Part shown: in pieces, positions 16,595 through 26,750 of the stretch
How the letters are laid out: each line of letters starts with the position of its first letter
How positions within the stretch are numbered: the first letter of the stretch is position 1
Source: an uncultured Clostridia bacterium
GTDB lineage: Bacteria; Bacillota; Clostridia; TANB77; CAG-508
Reading direction: 5' to 3'
Assembly (NCBI GenBank): GCA_948934525.1
Contig: CAQZSK010000007.1
Location: 1-64,000, forward strand
DNA: 64,000 nucleotides
Notes under the pieces: generated by a model
What the model was told of the DNA's origin: nothing
Databases searched by the model: none
Seen by the model: only the letters and a program-made list of their open reading frames with translations
Program-made: the position numbers and the translations under genes

Positions 16595-17317
16595 ATGCAA
16601 AGAATAGTAGAAGTAGCAGAAAATGTAGATGGGATGCAAATGCAAATACCAATGCGTACAGAGTTGGTAGAGTTAAAAGAGAGAAGTCTATTAAAGAAGG
16701 AAAACGTATATCAAAGTTTTAAAAGAACATCAGATGTTGTAATTTCAGCTATGGCGTTAGTAGCTTTATCACCAATTATGCTGCTTACAGCAGTATTAGT
16801 AAAAATAGATTCTAAAGGACCAGCCTTTTTAGTACAAGAAAGAATTGGACAAGATGGTAAGCTTTTTAAAATGTATAAATATCGTTCTATGGTAGTAGGA
16901 GCAGATGAGATTTTACAAAAATATTTAGCAGAAAATGAAGAAGCAAGAAAAGAATATCAAACATATAAAAAATTGAAAGATGACCCAAGAGTAACAAAAC
17001 TAGGAAAATTTATTAGAAAAACAAGTATTGATGAATTACCTCAATTGGTAAATGTTTTAATTGGAAATATGAGTTTAGTAGGACCAAGACCATATTTACC
17101 AAGAGAAAAAGACGATATGAAAAGTTACTATAATTGTATTATTCAATCAAAACCAGGAATTACTGGATTATGGCAAGTTTCAGGAAGAAGTGAGACAAGC
17201 TTTGATGAAAGATTAAGTTTAGATTATACATATAACCAATCAAAAGGAATGAAATGTGATACTAAGATTTTAATACAAACAGCTTTTAAAGTATTCAAAA
17301 AAGAAGGCGCAAGATAA
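16595..17317 (+). CDS. Undecaprenyl-phosphate sugar-phosphate transferase (priming enzyme)
   Basis: 240 residues. One hydrophobic helix at about 45-68, then the bacterial sugar transferase domain with KMYKYRSM, 'TSIDELPQLVNVLIGNMSLVGPRP' and 'KPGITGLWQVSGRS'. It is the short WcaJ/CpsE-like form, lacking the large N-terminal membrane region. It attaches the first sugar phosphate to the lipid carrier and so starts repeat-unit synthesis. Sugar specificity cannot be read from sequence. Confidence 0.93.
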   Translation: MQRIVEVAENVDGMQMQIPMRTELVELKERSLLKKENVYQSFKRTSDVVISAMALVALSPIMLLTAVLVKIDSKGPAFLVQERIGQDGKLFKMYKYRSMVVGADEILQKYLAENEEARKEYQTYKKLKDDPRVTKLGKFIRKTSIDELPQLVNVLIGNMSLVGPRPYLPREKDDMKSYYNCIIQSKPGITGLWQVSGRSETSFDERLSLDYTYNQSKGMKCDTKILIQTAFKVFKKEGAR

Positions 17318-17352
17318 AAGACATAAAAACACATTTAGGAGGAAAGTAGGTT

Positions 17353-18480
17353 ATGGAGAATACAAAACAAGAACCTATTAGAATTGCACAAGTTATTGGA
17401 AAATGGATTGGCGGTGGAGTAGAAGCGGTTGTAATGAACTACTACCGCCACATTGACAAGAGCAAAATACAATTTGACTTTATCTGTGATGAAGATTCGA
17501 CCAATATACCATATGAAGAAATTGAAAAGTTAGGTGGAAAAGTGATTTTAATTCCACCTTATCAAAAGTTATTTAGATATCACAGAGAATTAAAAAGAGT
17601 TTTAAAAGAGGGAAATTATAAAATTGTGCATTCACACATAAACACATTATCTGTGTTTAGTTTGTTTGCTGCTAAATGTGCAAAAGTTCCAGTAAGGATA
17701 GCACATTCTCATAGTACCACAAATAAAAAAGAAAAAAAGAAAAATTTAATGAAGCAAGTATTGAAGCCATTTTCAAAGCTATTTGCAACAGACTATATGT
17801 GCTGTTCAGAATTAGCAGGAAGATGGCTATTTGGCGATAAATTATATAATGAGGGAAAAATTTATCTATTAAATAATGCGATAGACTTGAAAAAATTTGA
17901 ATATAATGAGAAAATAAGAGAAGAAGTAAGAAAAGAATTGAATATTGCTGAAGAAACTTTTATTATGGGACATATTGGAAGATTTGTAGAGCAGAAAAAC
18001 CATAGCTTTTTAATAGATATATTTTATGAAATACAAAAAGAAAGACAAAATGCTGTATTAATGTTAGTTGGACAAGGTCCTTTGCAAGAAGAATATAAAG
18101 CAAAAGTAGAACAACAAGGATTGAAAGACAATGTATTATTTTTAGGACAAAGAAATGATGCTGCTAGATTGTATCAAGCAATAGATGTGTTTGTGTTGCC
18201 TAGCTTGTATGAAGGATTACCTGTTGTAGGTGTGGAAGCACAAGCGGCAGGAGTTTTATGTGTATTTTCAGATGATATGACAAAAGAAACTAAAGTATTG
18301 GAAAGTACAATTTTTAATACATTAAATCAAAGCGCAAGTGAATGGGCTAAAACAATTTTGACAGAGAGTAAAGAATATGTTAGAGGAAAAACTAGTGATG
18401 AAATGAAAAAGAAAAACTTTGATATTGATACAGAAGCTTGTAGATTAGAAAAAATGTATTATGATTTATTGAATAGATAA
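17353..18480 (+). CDS. Glycosyltransferase, GT4 family
   Basis: 375 residues with a GT-B fold: N-terminal 'IAQVIGKWIGGGVEAVVMNYY' and 'IVHSHINTLSVFS', C-terminal 'HIGRFVEQKNHSFLI' and 'LPSLYEGLPVVGVEAQAAG' (the E-x7-E nucleotide-sugar site). A retaining transferase acting on the cytoplasmic face to extend the lipid-linked unit. AGGAGG precedes the ATG. Confidence 0.9.
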   Translation: MENTKQEPIRIAQVIGKWIGGGVEAVVMNYYRHIDKSKIQFDFICDEDSTNIPYEEIEKLGGKVILIPPYQKLFRYHRELKRVLKEGNYKIVHSHINTLSVFSLFAAKCAKVPVRIAHSHSTTNKKEKKKNLMKQVLKPFSKLFATDYMCCSELAGRWLFGDKLYNEGKIYLLNNAIDLKKFEYNEKIREEVRKELNIAEETFIMGHIGRFVEQKNHSFLIDIFYEIQKERQNAVLMLVGQGPLQEEYKAKVEQQGLKDNVLFLGQRNDAARLYQAIDVFVLPSLYEGLPVVGVEAQAAGVLCVFSDDMTKETKVLESTIFNTLNQSASEWAKTILTESKEYVRGKTSDEMKKKNFDIDTEACRLEKMYYDLLNR

Positions 18481-18513
18481 AACAAAAGAACAATAGAGAT
18501 AGGAAGTGAGATA

Positions 18514-19563
18514 ATGGTAAAAGTATTACACTTAATTAGTACAAATGTATTTTCAGGAGCAGAAAATGTTGCTTGCCAAATTATAAAACTTTTTTCAAAT
18601 GATGATAATTATAAAATGGTTTATTGTAGTACAATAGGAAGCAATAAAGAGAGTTTGGAAAATAGAAAGATAGAAGTTTTGCCATTAGAAAAATTTAATT
18701 ATGCTTGTGTAAAAAAGGCAATTGAAGAATTTAAGCCAGATATTATTCATGCACATGATGCAAGAGCAAGTATCATGGCAGCGGTATGTGTAAAGAAAGA
18801 AACAATAAAAATAATTTCTCATATTCATGGAAATCATGAAAATATGAGAAAATTTGGAGTAAAAACATTTTTATATAATAGAACTTCAAGAAAATACAAT
18901 AAAATTATATGGGTTTCTGGTTCAGCTTTTAATGATTACTATTATAAGAATAAAATAGCAAGGAAGTCGATTGTTTTATATAATGTTATTAATTCTGACG
19001 AAGTTCATGAAAAGGCAGAATTAGATAAAAATAATTATGATTATGATATCATTTATTTAGGTAGACTAACTTATGCCAAAAATCCAACTAGATTATTAGA
19101 AATCATAGCAAAAGTAAAAGAGAAATATTCAAACTTAAAAGTTGCTATTGTTGGAAGCGGTGAGTTACAAGAGGAAGTAAAAAGAAAAGTAGAAGAACTT
19201 CACTTAAAAGACTGTATTACTTTATATGGATTTTTGTCTAATCCATATAAAATATTAAAATCATCTAAAGTAATGCTTATGACATCAAGATATGAAGGAA
19301 CTCCGATGTGTGCTTTGGAGGCAATAGCATTAAATATTCCTATTGTTACTACTATGACAGATGGACTAAAAGAAATTGTCAAAGATGGAATTACAGGATA
19401 TTTATCAGATGCAAATGAAGTATTATGTGAAAAGACATTATACTTATTAGAAAATCCAGAAGAACTAAAAGAAATGAAAATAAATATAGAAAAATATAAT
19501 AAAGAAATAAACAGTTTAGATTATTATAAATGTACAATAGAAGAAGTTTATAAGGATAAATAG
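18514..19563 (+). CDS. Glycosyltransferase, GT4 family
   Basis: 349 residues, GT-B fold: 'LISTNVFSGAENVACQIIKLF', 'IIHAHDARASIMAAV', 'IIYLGRLTYAKNPTRLLEI' and 'MTSRYEGTPMCALEAIALNIPIVTT'. Second retaining transferase of the locus. Donor and acceptor unknown. GGAAGTGAG precedes the ATG. Confidence 0.9.
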   Translation: MVKVLHLISTNVFSGAENVACQIIKLFSNDDNYKMVYCSTIGSNKESLENRKIEVLPLEKFNYACVKKAIEEFKPDIIHAHDARASIMAAVCVKKETIKIISHIHGNHENMRKFGVKTFLYNRTSRKYNKIIWVSGSAFNDYYYKNKIARKSIVLYNVINSDEVHEKAELDKNNYDYDIIYLGRLTYAKNPTRLLEIIAKVKEKYSNLKVAIVGSGELQEEVKRKVEELHLKDCITLYGFLSNPYKILKSSKVMLMTSRYEGTPMCALEAIALNIPIVTTMTDGLKEIVKDGITGYLSDANEVLCEKTLYLLENPEELKEMKINIEKYNKEINSLDYYKCTIEEVYKDK

Positions 19564-19573
19564 GGGTCGTTAT

Positions 19574-20671
19574 ATGAGAGTAAATAAAGATGACTTTTTA
19601 AATGGATTAATTGTTGTACTATTAATTGGGTATAAGTATATATTGATGTGGTCTAGAACCAATAATATTTATACCAATGTAATGATTATTGGTATAGCAA
19701 TTTTTTCAGTTATTATGTTATTAAAGAAAAAAATATATAAAAGTGATATAAAAAGTATTGTTATTATCTTAATATTTTTCTTATTAGCTTTTTATAAATC
19801 AAGAACCATTGATATAGTAGTTTCTTTATTGTTAGCCTTATTATATGTCAATAGTGAAAAAGCAGAAGATAAGTTCTTAAAAGCATTTACATATTCTTCT
19901 TGCATTTTTTATATTAGTACAATAGTTTTATATATGTTAGGAATTTTATCTAATAATGCTTCTCAAAGAGTAATTGCAGGAGAAGTAGTAGGAAGAAATA
20001 GTTTGGGCTTTGTCCATGTAAATGCAACATTTTTATATTTTGTACCAATTGTATTAGGATTTTTGTATATAGGCAGAAAGAAAAGTACAGGAAAGCAGTT
20101 TTTGGGACTAGTGGTAATGGATATTTTATCAATTATTTTATATTACTATACACTATGTAGAACTGGTTTTATACTAATTATCATACTTAATATTATATTT
20201 TTATTTAGGAACCAATTACAAAAAATGAAGATATGTAATTTCATTTTTCAACATTCTTATATTTTCTTGTTAGCTGTTATGCTAATACTTTGTTTTATGT
20301 ATGGAAATGATTACACAAACCCAATTAACAAAGCATTGAGTTTTAGGCCTTCTTTTGGTATAGAGGCTCTTAGAACTTATCCAATTAGACCATTTGGGTT
20401 TGGAGTAAATGAGGATTTAATATTAGATTGTGCTTATTTAAGAATTTTATTAAGCTTTGGAGCTATTCCATATGTTTTATATTACTATTTTCATGCTAGG
20501 ACTTATAAATATTTCAAAGAAGATAATTATTTGTTAATAGCAGTATTTGTTTTAAGCATTTATCAATTATTTGAAAATAATTATTTGTACTATACAAACT
20601 TTTTGATGACTTTACAATTTATTTATTTTATGAGAAAAAATAGGATAGGAAGCAAAAAATATGAAGAATGA
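19574..20671 (+). CDS. Polysaccharide polymerase (Wzy-like membrane protein)
   Basis: 365 residues, highly hydrophobic with about ten predicted membrane helices and an extended loop around 'SFRPSFGIEALRTYPIRPFGFGVNE' before the last helices, the topology of O-antigen/EPS polymerases. Sequence similarity in this class is low, so the call rests on topology and on being the only such protein in the locus. Its end overlaps the next gene by 11 bp. Confidence 0.7.
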   Translation: MRVNKDDFLNGLIVVLLIGYKYILMWSRTNNIYTNVMIIGIAIFSVIMLLKKKIYKSDIKSIVIILIFFLLAFYKSRTIDIVVSLLLALLYVNSEKAEDKFLKAFTYSSCIFYISTIVLYMLGILSNNASQRVIAGEVVGRNSLGFVHVNATFLYFVPIVLGFLYIGRKKSTGKQFLGLVVMDILSIILYYYTLCRTGFILIIILNIIFLFRNQLQKMKICNFIFQHSYIFLLAVMLILCFMYGNDYTNPINKALSFRPSFGIEALRTYPIRPFGFGVNEDLILDCAYLRILLSFGAIPYVLYYYFHARTYKYFKEDNYLLIAVFVLSIYQLFENNYLYYTNFLMTLQFIYFMRKNRIGSKKYEE

Positions 20672-21629
20672 ACTAGTATCCATTATTATTCCAGCGTATA
20701 ATGCTAAACAAGCTATATCAAAATGTTTGAATTCAATTATAAATCAAACTTATAACAATATAGAAATTATCATTATAGATGATGGCTCACAAGATGGAAC
20801 AGCACAATGGATAGAAAGCAACTATAAAGGAGAGCAAAAGATAAAATTAATTAGACAGGAAAATCAAGGACCATCAGTAGCTAGGAATAATGGAATAAAG
20901 CAAGCAAAGGGACAGTATATTTTGTTTGTAGATAGTGATGATTTTCTAAGTCAAAACTTTATAGAGGAAATCTTAAAACATTATAAATCTAATATGCTTA
21001 ATGGAGGATGTCATAATTCTATAGAAAAAAATAAAATTAAACCTAATTATCCAATAGATGCAATAGGAAATACAATGTATATAGATATTATAAGTGGAAG
21101 AATTGGTGGATTTATTTGTGGATATTTATTTGAAAGAGAACTGATAACTGATTTGCAATTTGATACTAGTATAAGATTTATGGAAGATGTTTTATTTTTA
21201 CTAGCATATTGCCAAAAAGTAAAAGGAATTCATTTTGTACCTAATGCAATTTATTATTATGTATATAATAGCAGTGGACTTAGTAAATCAAAAGAAAATA
21301 TTTTGAAAAATATAAAATATATGGACATAGTAGTCAATCAAATAGAAATATTTTTAATTGAGAACAAAGTTGAAATAGGAAAAAATTTTATTAGAGAAAA
21401 GAAGCTAAGATTAATAGACGCAGAGCTAGGAAAACTAAATAGAAAGTCAGAAGTAGAAAAAATAATAAACGATCATGAGTTTAAAAAAGTAATACAAAAT
21501 ATAGAACTAGATAAATCGAGTAAGCTATTTTGGAGAATTTATAGGAAAACAGTTGTAAGTAACAAAATGTTTGCTGTAGCATATTTAAAATTAAGAAGAT
21601 TGTTGAAAAAGATAAAAGGTGGTGTGTAG
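20661..21629 (+). CDS. Glycosyltransferase, GT2 family
   Basis: 322 residues, GT-A fold: 'VSIIIPAYNAKQAISKCLNSIINQTYNNIEIIIIDDGS', then 'GPSVARNNGIKQAKGQYILFVDSDD' with the DxD metal site. Inverting transferase. It overlaps the polymerase gene by 11 bp and is 2 bp from the next GT2 gene. Confidence 0.92.
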   Translation: MKNELVSIIIPAYNAKQAISKCLNSIINQTYNNIEIIIIDDGSQDGTAQWIESNYKGEQKIKLIRQENQGPSVARNNGIKQAKGQYILFVDSDDFLSQNFIEEILKHYKSNMLNGGCHNSIEKNKIKPNYPIDAIGNTMYIDIISGRIGGFICGYLFERELITDLQFDTSIRFMEDVLFLLAYCQKVKGIHFVPNAIYYYVYNSSGLSKSKENILKNIKYMDIVVNQIEIFLIENKVEIGKNFIREKKLRLIDAELGKLNRKSEVEKIINDHEFKKVIQNIELDKSSKLFWRIYRKTVVSNKMFAVAYLKLRRLLKKIKGGV

Positions 21630-21631
21630 AA

Positions 21632-22609
21632 ATGAAATTATCAATTATAATACCTGTTTTCAATGCAGAAAGATACATTGAAAAATGCTTGAAATCTATT
21701 ATGGATAATATAGAAGAAACAAAGATAGAGGTAGAATTGATAATTGTAAATGATGGTTCTACAGATAGGACAAGCGAACTTTTGCAAAAGATAGAATATA
21801 AAAATGTAAAAGTATTTTATAATGAAAATCATGGAGTATCATACAGTAGAAATTTTGGAATACAAAAAGCAACTGGTGATTACATTATGTTTGTAGACAG
21901 TGATGATATACTAAAAAGTGGATGGATAAAGATAATTTTAAATAGTCTAACTCAAAATGAAGAAGATGTTATCTATTATTCAAGTAAAATAGATGAAAAT
22001 ATGAGTAAAGAAAAATTACTATATCATATAGTAGGGTATTATTGTTGTTGCCTAGCAGGACCATATTCTAAAATATATAAAAGAAAGTTTATCATAGAAA
22101 ATGATATTCAATTTGATGAGGGAATTATTAATGGAGAAGATATGCTTTTTAATTTAAAATGTTATTTGAAATTAAAAACATATAAAACAGTAAAACAGTC
22201 ATTTTATTTATATAGAGAAGCAGATGGAACAGCAACTAAAAGATTTGATACAAAATTTGTGGAATCTGACAAAAAATATCATATTATTTTAAGTGAACTT
22301 TTTAAAAACACAGAGATAAGAGAAGAAATCAAAAAGAACATTGAAGACTATGAATATACCAATGCAGTATTAGAAATACTAAATAGAATTTCATATATTG
22401 AAACTTATGAAAAAGCAAGCAAAGAATATGATTTTATACTAAGCAAACCATATGCTGATATTATTAGTAAAGAAGATATAGATAAAAAGAGTAAATTCTA
22501 TTTTAAATTATGTCAAAAAAAGAAATTCAGGTTGATTTACAAAATAACCAGAATAAAAAGAAAACTAAAGCAGAGGAAATATAAAAAAGAAACATTTATA
22601 GAAATTTAA
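21632..22609 (+). CDS. Glycosyltransferase, GT2 family
   Basis: 325 residues, GT-A fold: 'LSIIIPVFNAERYIEKCLKSIM', 'LIIVNDGSTDRT', 'GVSYSRNFGIQKATGDYIMFVDSDD'. Paralogous in layout to the preceding gene but clearly different in the acceptor half. AGGTGGTG precedes the ATG. Confidence 0.92.
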   Translation: MKLSIIIPVFNAERYIEKCLKSIMDNIEETKIEVELIIVNDGSTDRTSELLQKIEYKNVKVFYNENHGVSYSRNFGIQKATGDYIMFVDSDDILKSGWIKIILNSLTQNEEDVIYYSSKIDENMSKEKLLYHIVGYYCCCLAGPYSKIYKRKFIIENDIQFDEGIINGEDMLFNLKCYLKLKTYKTVKQSFYLYREADGTATKRFDTKFVESDKKYHIILSELFKNTEIREEIKKNIEDYEYTNAVLEILNRISYIETYEKASKEYDFILSKPYADIISKEDIDKKSKFYFKLCQKKKFRLIYKITRIKRKLKQRKYKKETFIEI

Positions 22610-22619
22610 AGGAGAGCAA

Positions 22620-23741
22620 ATGAAAAAGACAGGTATTTTAACATTTCATAATTCATATAATTGTGGCTCTATGTTACAAAGTTATGCAATGCAAAATAGT
22701 TTGAAAAAGTTAGGAATAGAAAATGAAATTATTAATTTTTCAAATGAAGGACAAAAGGAATTATATTTAGTCACTTATAAAAATAGAAATTTAAAAAACT
22801 TTATCAAAAACATCATTATTTTTCCACATAAAAAGAAAGTAGTAGTAAATAATCAAAGATATGAAGAATTTAAAACAAAGCATTTTGAGTTAAGTCAAAA
22901 AAGTTATACTAAAATGGAAGAGTTAAGTGATGAAGAATATGATAAAGTGATTGTAGGAAGTGACCAAATATGGAATACTACCATTATGGATTCTGATGAT
23001 GCATATTTTCTACCTTGGGTAAAAAAGGCCAAAAAGATTGCATATGCACCTAGTTTTGGAGCTAAAAGATTAGAAAAATATGTAGGAGACATTGAAAAGT
23101 ATAAAAAGTATCTTCATGAATTTGATCATTTATCTATTAGAGAGAAAAATGGTCAAACATGGTTAAAAGAATTGTTACAAGAAGAAGTACCAGTTGTTTT
23201 GGATCCCACTTTATTATTAGAAAAAGAAGATTATGAAAAAATAGAAGCAAAAGATATTGAGGAAAAAGAAAAATATATATTCTTTTATTGTCCTAGTTTT
23301 GATAGTGGAATTTGTAAATTTGTTAAGAAAATAAGTGATAAATATAAATTAAAGGTAATTGTATGGAGTGCAAAAGAATACTACTTGAAATATATTAAAA
23401 GATATGGTTTTATATTAGCAGAATATGAAAATCCATCTTCTTATTTATATTATATCAAAAATGCAGAATTGGTTTTTACAACATCATTTCATGGAACTAT
23501 TTTTTCTAGTATTTATAGAAAGAAGTTTTATGTTATCAAAAATGGTGGAATGTATGGAGATGACGATAGAGTAAAAACTTTAGTAACACAACTTGGAATA
23601 GAAGATAGATTAGTTCCTTATGAATTTGATGCAAATAAAGATTATTTAGAGCCAGTAAATTATGAAAAATATAGTATAAATTTAAAGGAATGTAAAGAAA
23701 AATCTTTAGATTACTTAAGAAAAAGTTTAGGTGAAGGATAA
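22620..23741 (+). CDS. Polysaccharide pyruvyl transferase family protein
   Basis: 373 residues with the family pattern: 'GILTFHNSYNCGSMLQSYAMQ', 'DKVIVGSDQIWN', 'VVLDPTLLL' and 'LVFTTSFHGTIFSSIYRKKF'. Members add pyruvate ketals (from PEP) or related groups to glycans. This would place an acidic substituent on the polymer. Ends 11 bp inside the next gene. Confidence 0.88.
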   Translation: MKKTGILTFHNSYNCGSMLQSYAMQNSLKKLGIENEIINFSNEGQKELYLVTYKNRNLKNFIKNIIIFPHKKKVVVNNQRYEEFKTKHFELSQKSYTKMEELSDEEYDKVIVGSDQIWNTTIMDSDDAYFLPWVKKAKKIAYAPSFGAKRLEKYVGDIEKYKKYLHEFDHLSIREKNGQTWLKELLQEEVPVVLDPTLLLEKEDYEKIEAKDIEEKEKYIFFYCPSFDSGICKFVKKISDKYKLKVIVWSAKEYYLKYIKRYGFILAEYENPSSYLYYIKNAELVFTTSFHGTIFSSIYRKKFYVIKNGGMYGDDDRVKTLVTQLGIEDRLVPYEFDANKDYLEPVNYEKYSINLKECKEKSLDYLRKSLGEG

Positions 23742-25149
23742 AATGAAAAGTACGAATAAAAATTTTTTATATAATGTACTATACCAAGTGTTTGTTTTTA
23801 TTATTCCACTCATTTCTACTCCTTATATTTCAAGAGTATTAGGTGTCAATAATGTTGGAATATACTCGTATACATATTCAATTGTGTACTATTTCATGTT
23901 AGCTGCTATGCTTGGTATTAATAATTATGGAGCAAGAGAAATTGCAAAAGTAAGTAGTGACAAAAGGAAAATGTCAAAGAAATTTTTTAGCATTTACTTT
24001 TTACAGCTATTTTGCAGTAGCATCATGTTAATTGCATTTATTTTGTTTTCACTAGTAATGAACTATGAAAATAAAAATATTTTATATATCCAAATTATCT
24101 TTTTGATTTCTTGTGTATTTGATATTAATTGGTTTTTCTTTGGATTAGAAAAATTTAAAATAACAATATCAAGAAACTTAATCATTAAAATATTATCATT
24201 AATTGCAATCTTTATATTTGTAAAGACTAGTAATGATTTATGGATATATACGCTAATTATGAGTGGAAGTACATTAATAAGTCAAATCTATTTGTGGATT
24301 TTCGTTGGAAAAGAAATTCAATATGAAAAAGTAACAACAAAAGAGGTGTTTAGTCACTTACCACAATGTTTAATTTTATTTATACCAGTAATTGCTTATA
24401 GTATTTATAGGATTATGGATAAAACTATGATAGGAGCTTTAGCAAATACAGTAGAATTAGGAAATTATGAAAGCGCAGAAAAAATTATCAATATTCCTAT
24501 TAGTTTTATTACAGCACTAGGTACTGTCATGATGCCACACATGGCAAAGGCAAAACAGGAAAATTTTAAAGAGAATATCAATAGTACGTTTTACCTATGT
24601 TCTTTCTTCATTATTCCAATGGTGGTGGGGTTACTATTCATTAGTAAAGACTTTACTAGATTATTCTTTGGAGAAGAATATACCAAAACAGCAGCAATTA
24701 TTGTATTTTTATTGCCAACATTACTATGTAGTGCTATGACAAATGTGATTAGAAGTAATTTTTTAATACCAAAGTCAGAAGATAAAATTTATGTTGCATC
24801 TACAATATGGGGAGCTGCAATTAATTTGATATTAAATCTAATTTTTATTAGCAGATATGGAGCTTATGGAGCATGTATAGGAACAGTGGCAGCAGAGTTT
24901 ACAGTAATGTTTTATCAAATATGGAAGACAAGAAAAAGTATTGAATATTTTAGTATGATAAAAAATATATTCCCTATAATAGCAAAATCAATTGTAATGG
25001 GAGGAGTTATTTTTATTGTATCTTTAGTAGTAGAAAATATGGTTACAAGATTAGTGCTTCAAATTATTTTAGCAGTGTTAACTTATTTTGTACTGAATGA
25101 AAACTATATTATTTATGACTTTTTAGGAAAAACTAGAAAACAAAAATAA
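23731..25149 (+). CDS. Oligosaccharide flippase (Wzx-type)
   Basis: 472 residues, 12-14 predicted membrane helices, polysaccharide biosynthesis (MOP) family: 'FLYNVLYQVFVFIIPLISTPYISRVLGVNNVG', 'MDKTMIGALANTVELGNYESAEKI'. It moves lipid-linked repeat units to the outer face of the membrane for the polymerase. Overlaps the pyruvyl transferase gene. Confidence 0.92.
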   Translation: MKDKMKSTNKNFLYNVLYQVFVFIIPLISTPYISRVLGVNNVGIYSYTYSIVYYFMLAAMLGINNYGAREIAKVSSDKRKMSKKFFSIYFLQLFCSSIMLIAFILFSLVMNYENKNILYIQIIFLISCVFDINWFFFGLEKFKITISRNLIIKILSLIAIFIFVKTSNDLWIYTLIMSGSTLISQIYLWIFVGKEIQYEKVTTKEVFSHLPQCLILFIPVIAYSIYRIMDKTMIGALANTVELGNYESAEKIINIPISFITALGTVMMPHMAKAKQENFKENINSTFYLCSFFIIPMVVGLLFISKDFTRLFFGEEYTKTAAIIVFLLPTLLCSAMTNVIRSNFLIPKSEDKIYVASTIWGAAINLILNLIFISRYGAYGACIGTVAAEFTVMFYQIWKTRKSIEYFSMIKNIFPIIAKSIVMGGVIFIVSLVVENMVTRLVLQIILAVLTYFVLNENYIIYDFLGKTRKQK

Positions 25150-25167
25150 AATATATGGAGAAGAACT

Positions 25168-25878
25168 ATGGAAGAAGAAATTGATTTAAAAGAACTATTT
25201 GAAGTGTTTTGGAAAAAGAAAGCTATCATTATATTAGTAACCATCCTATTTGCTATAATAGGATTAGGGTATACTAGATATTTTGTAGTTCCTAAGTATA
25301 AATCTGCTACAACTTTGTTGTTAGCTCAGAACAACTCACAAAGCTCGATGGATGAGACTAATGAGATTACACAAACTGATATTACATTAAATCAAAAGCT
25401 AGTTTCAACTTATGGAGTGCTTGTGAAAAGTAAAAATGTAATAGGACAAGTATTGCAAAACTTAAATATGCCAAACATGAATGAAGATGAAGTAAGAAAA
25501 AATATTAGTGTAAAAGCAGTGGAAGATACACAGGTAATAGAAATTACTTATGTGAATGAAGATGCAAGAATAGCATATTTAATTACATCAGAGCTTGCGA
25601 AAGTATTTAGTGAAAAAGTAGTAGTAGAAATCTATAATATTAATAATGTATATATTGTAGATAAAGCAGAATTAGCGGTAGAGCCATATAATGTAAATCA
25701 TATCAAGGATATTCTAATTTTTGCAGTTGGTGGTTTTGGGCTTTCATGTGCTATTATCTTCATTTTTAGTTTATTTGATACAACAGTTAAGACACAAGAA
25801 GATGTAGAAAAGAAAACAGGGTTATCAGTCTTAGCACAAATACCAGCAGTAAAGATAGGAGGAAAAGAAGATGAATAG
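25168..25878 (+). CDS. Wzz/CpsC-type chain-length determinant, kinase activator
   Basis: 236 residues with membrane helices at about 18-38 and 178-198, 'YFVVPKYKSATTLLLAQNN' and 'PYNVNHIKDILIFAVGGFG'. Similar in layout to the N-terminal third of the fusion at 12299 but a stand-alone subunit; the kinase is the next, overlapping gene. Together they form a CpsCD-type pair. Confidence 0.92.
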   Translation: MEEEIDLKELFEVFWKKKAIIILVTILFAIIGLGYTRYFVVPKYKSATTLLLAQNNSQSSMDETNEITQTDITLNQKLVSTYGVLVKSKNVIGQVLQNLNMPNMNEDEVRKNISVKAVEDTQVIEITYVNEDARIAYLITSELAKVFSEKVVVEIYNINNVYIVDKAELAVEPYNVNHIKDILIFAVGGFGLSCAIIFIFSLFDTTVKTQEDVEKKTGLSVLAQIPAVKIGGKEDE

Positions 25879-26734
25879 TGAATTAATTACACATAGAGAT
25901 CCGAAGTCTCCTATTTCAGAGGTTTTTAAAACTTTAAGAACAAACCTACAATTTATGAAACACAAAGGAGATAGTACTACACTATTGGTAACTAGTACTA
26001 TGCCAGGAGAAGGAAAAACTTGGGTAACTTCTAATTTGGGAATTGCTTTTGCACAATCAGATAAAAAAGTAGTTATTATAGATTCAGACATGAGAAAAGG
26101 AAGATTACACAATGTTTTTGATACAAAGATATTTCCAGGACTTTCTAATTATTTAGCAGAGGATAAAAAGTCTATTAAAGACTATTTAATTAAAACAGAG
26201 ATGGAAAATTTATGGATTATTCCAGCAGGAAATGTTCCACCAAACCCATCAGAGTTATTATCTACAGAGAGAATGCTACAAGGGCTAGAAGAATTAAAAA
26301 GGTCATTTGATGTTATTCTATTTGACTCTACACCTTGTATGCTTGTAACAGATGCTGTTATCATTTCAAGAATTGTAGATGCTACCATGATTGTAAGTTC
26401 TCATAAATTGACCAAAATGGAAAACTTAAAAACAGTACAAAAGAATATTGAAAATGTAGGTGGAAAAATAGCAGGAGTGATTATTAATAGAATACCAGTA
26501 TCACTAAAAAAATATAAGAGTAAGTATTATTACTATGGAGAAAGAAGTAATACAGATGAAGCTAATGAGGCAAATAATTCTAGCCGTATTCATCAAGAGG
26601 AAGTTACTTATGTAGAAGAAAATGATGAAACAACGCTAGAAAATGGTTCAGAAAAACCAAGAAAAAGTAAAAAACAACAAGAACAAGAAGATATTATGAA
26701 CCAAATTGACCAATATTTAGATGATAATAAATAG
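25871..26734 (+). CDS. Tyrosine-protein kinase (CpsD-type BY-kinase)
   Basis: 287 residues. Walker A 'TSTMPGEGKTWVTSN', A' 'VVIIDSDMRKGR', B 'FDVILFDSTP', and a Tyr cluster 'KYKSKYYYYGER' followed by an acidic tail ending MNQIDQYLDDN. It autophosphorylates on the Tyr cluster, which gates polymer length and export. Overlaps its activator by 8 bp. Confidence 0.93.
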   Translation: MNSELITHRDPKSPISEVFKTLRTNLQFMKHKGDSTTLLVTSTMPGEGKTWVTSNLGIAFAQSDKKVVIIDSDMRKGRLHNVFDTKIFPGLSNYLAEDKKSIKDYLIKTEMENLWIIPAGNVPPNPSELLSTERMLQGLEELKRSFDVILFDSTPCMLVTDAVIISRIVDATMIVSSHKLTKMENLKTVQKNIENVGGKIAGVIINRIPVSLKKYKSKYYYYGERSNTDEANEANNSSRIHQEEVTYVEENDETTLENGSEKPRKSKKQQEQEDIMNQIDQYLDDNK

Positions 26735-26750
26735 GGAAGAAGGCTAAAAG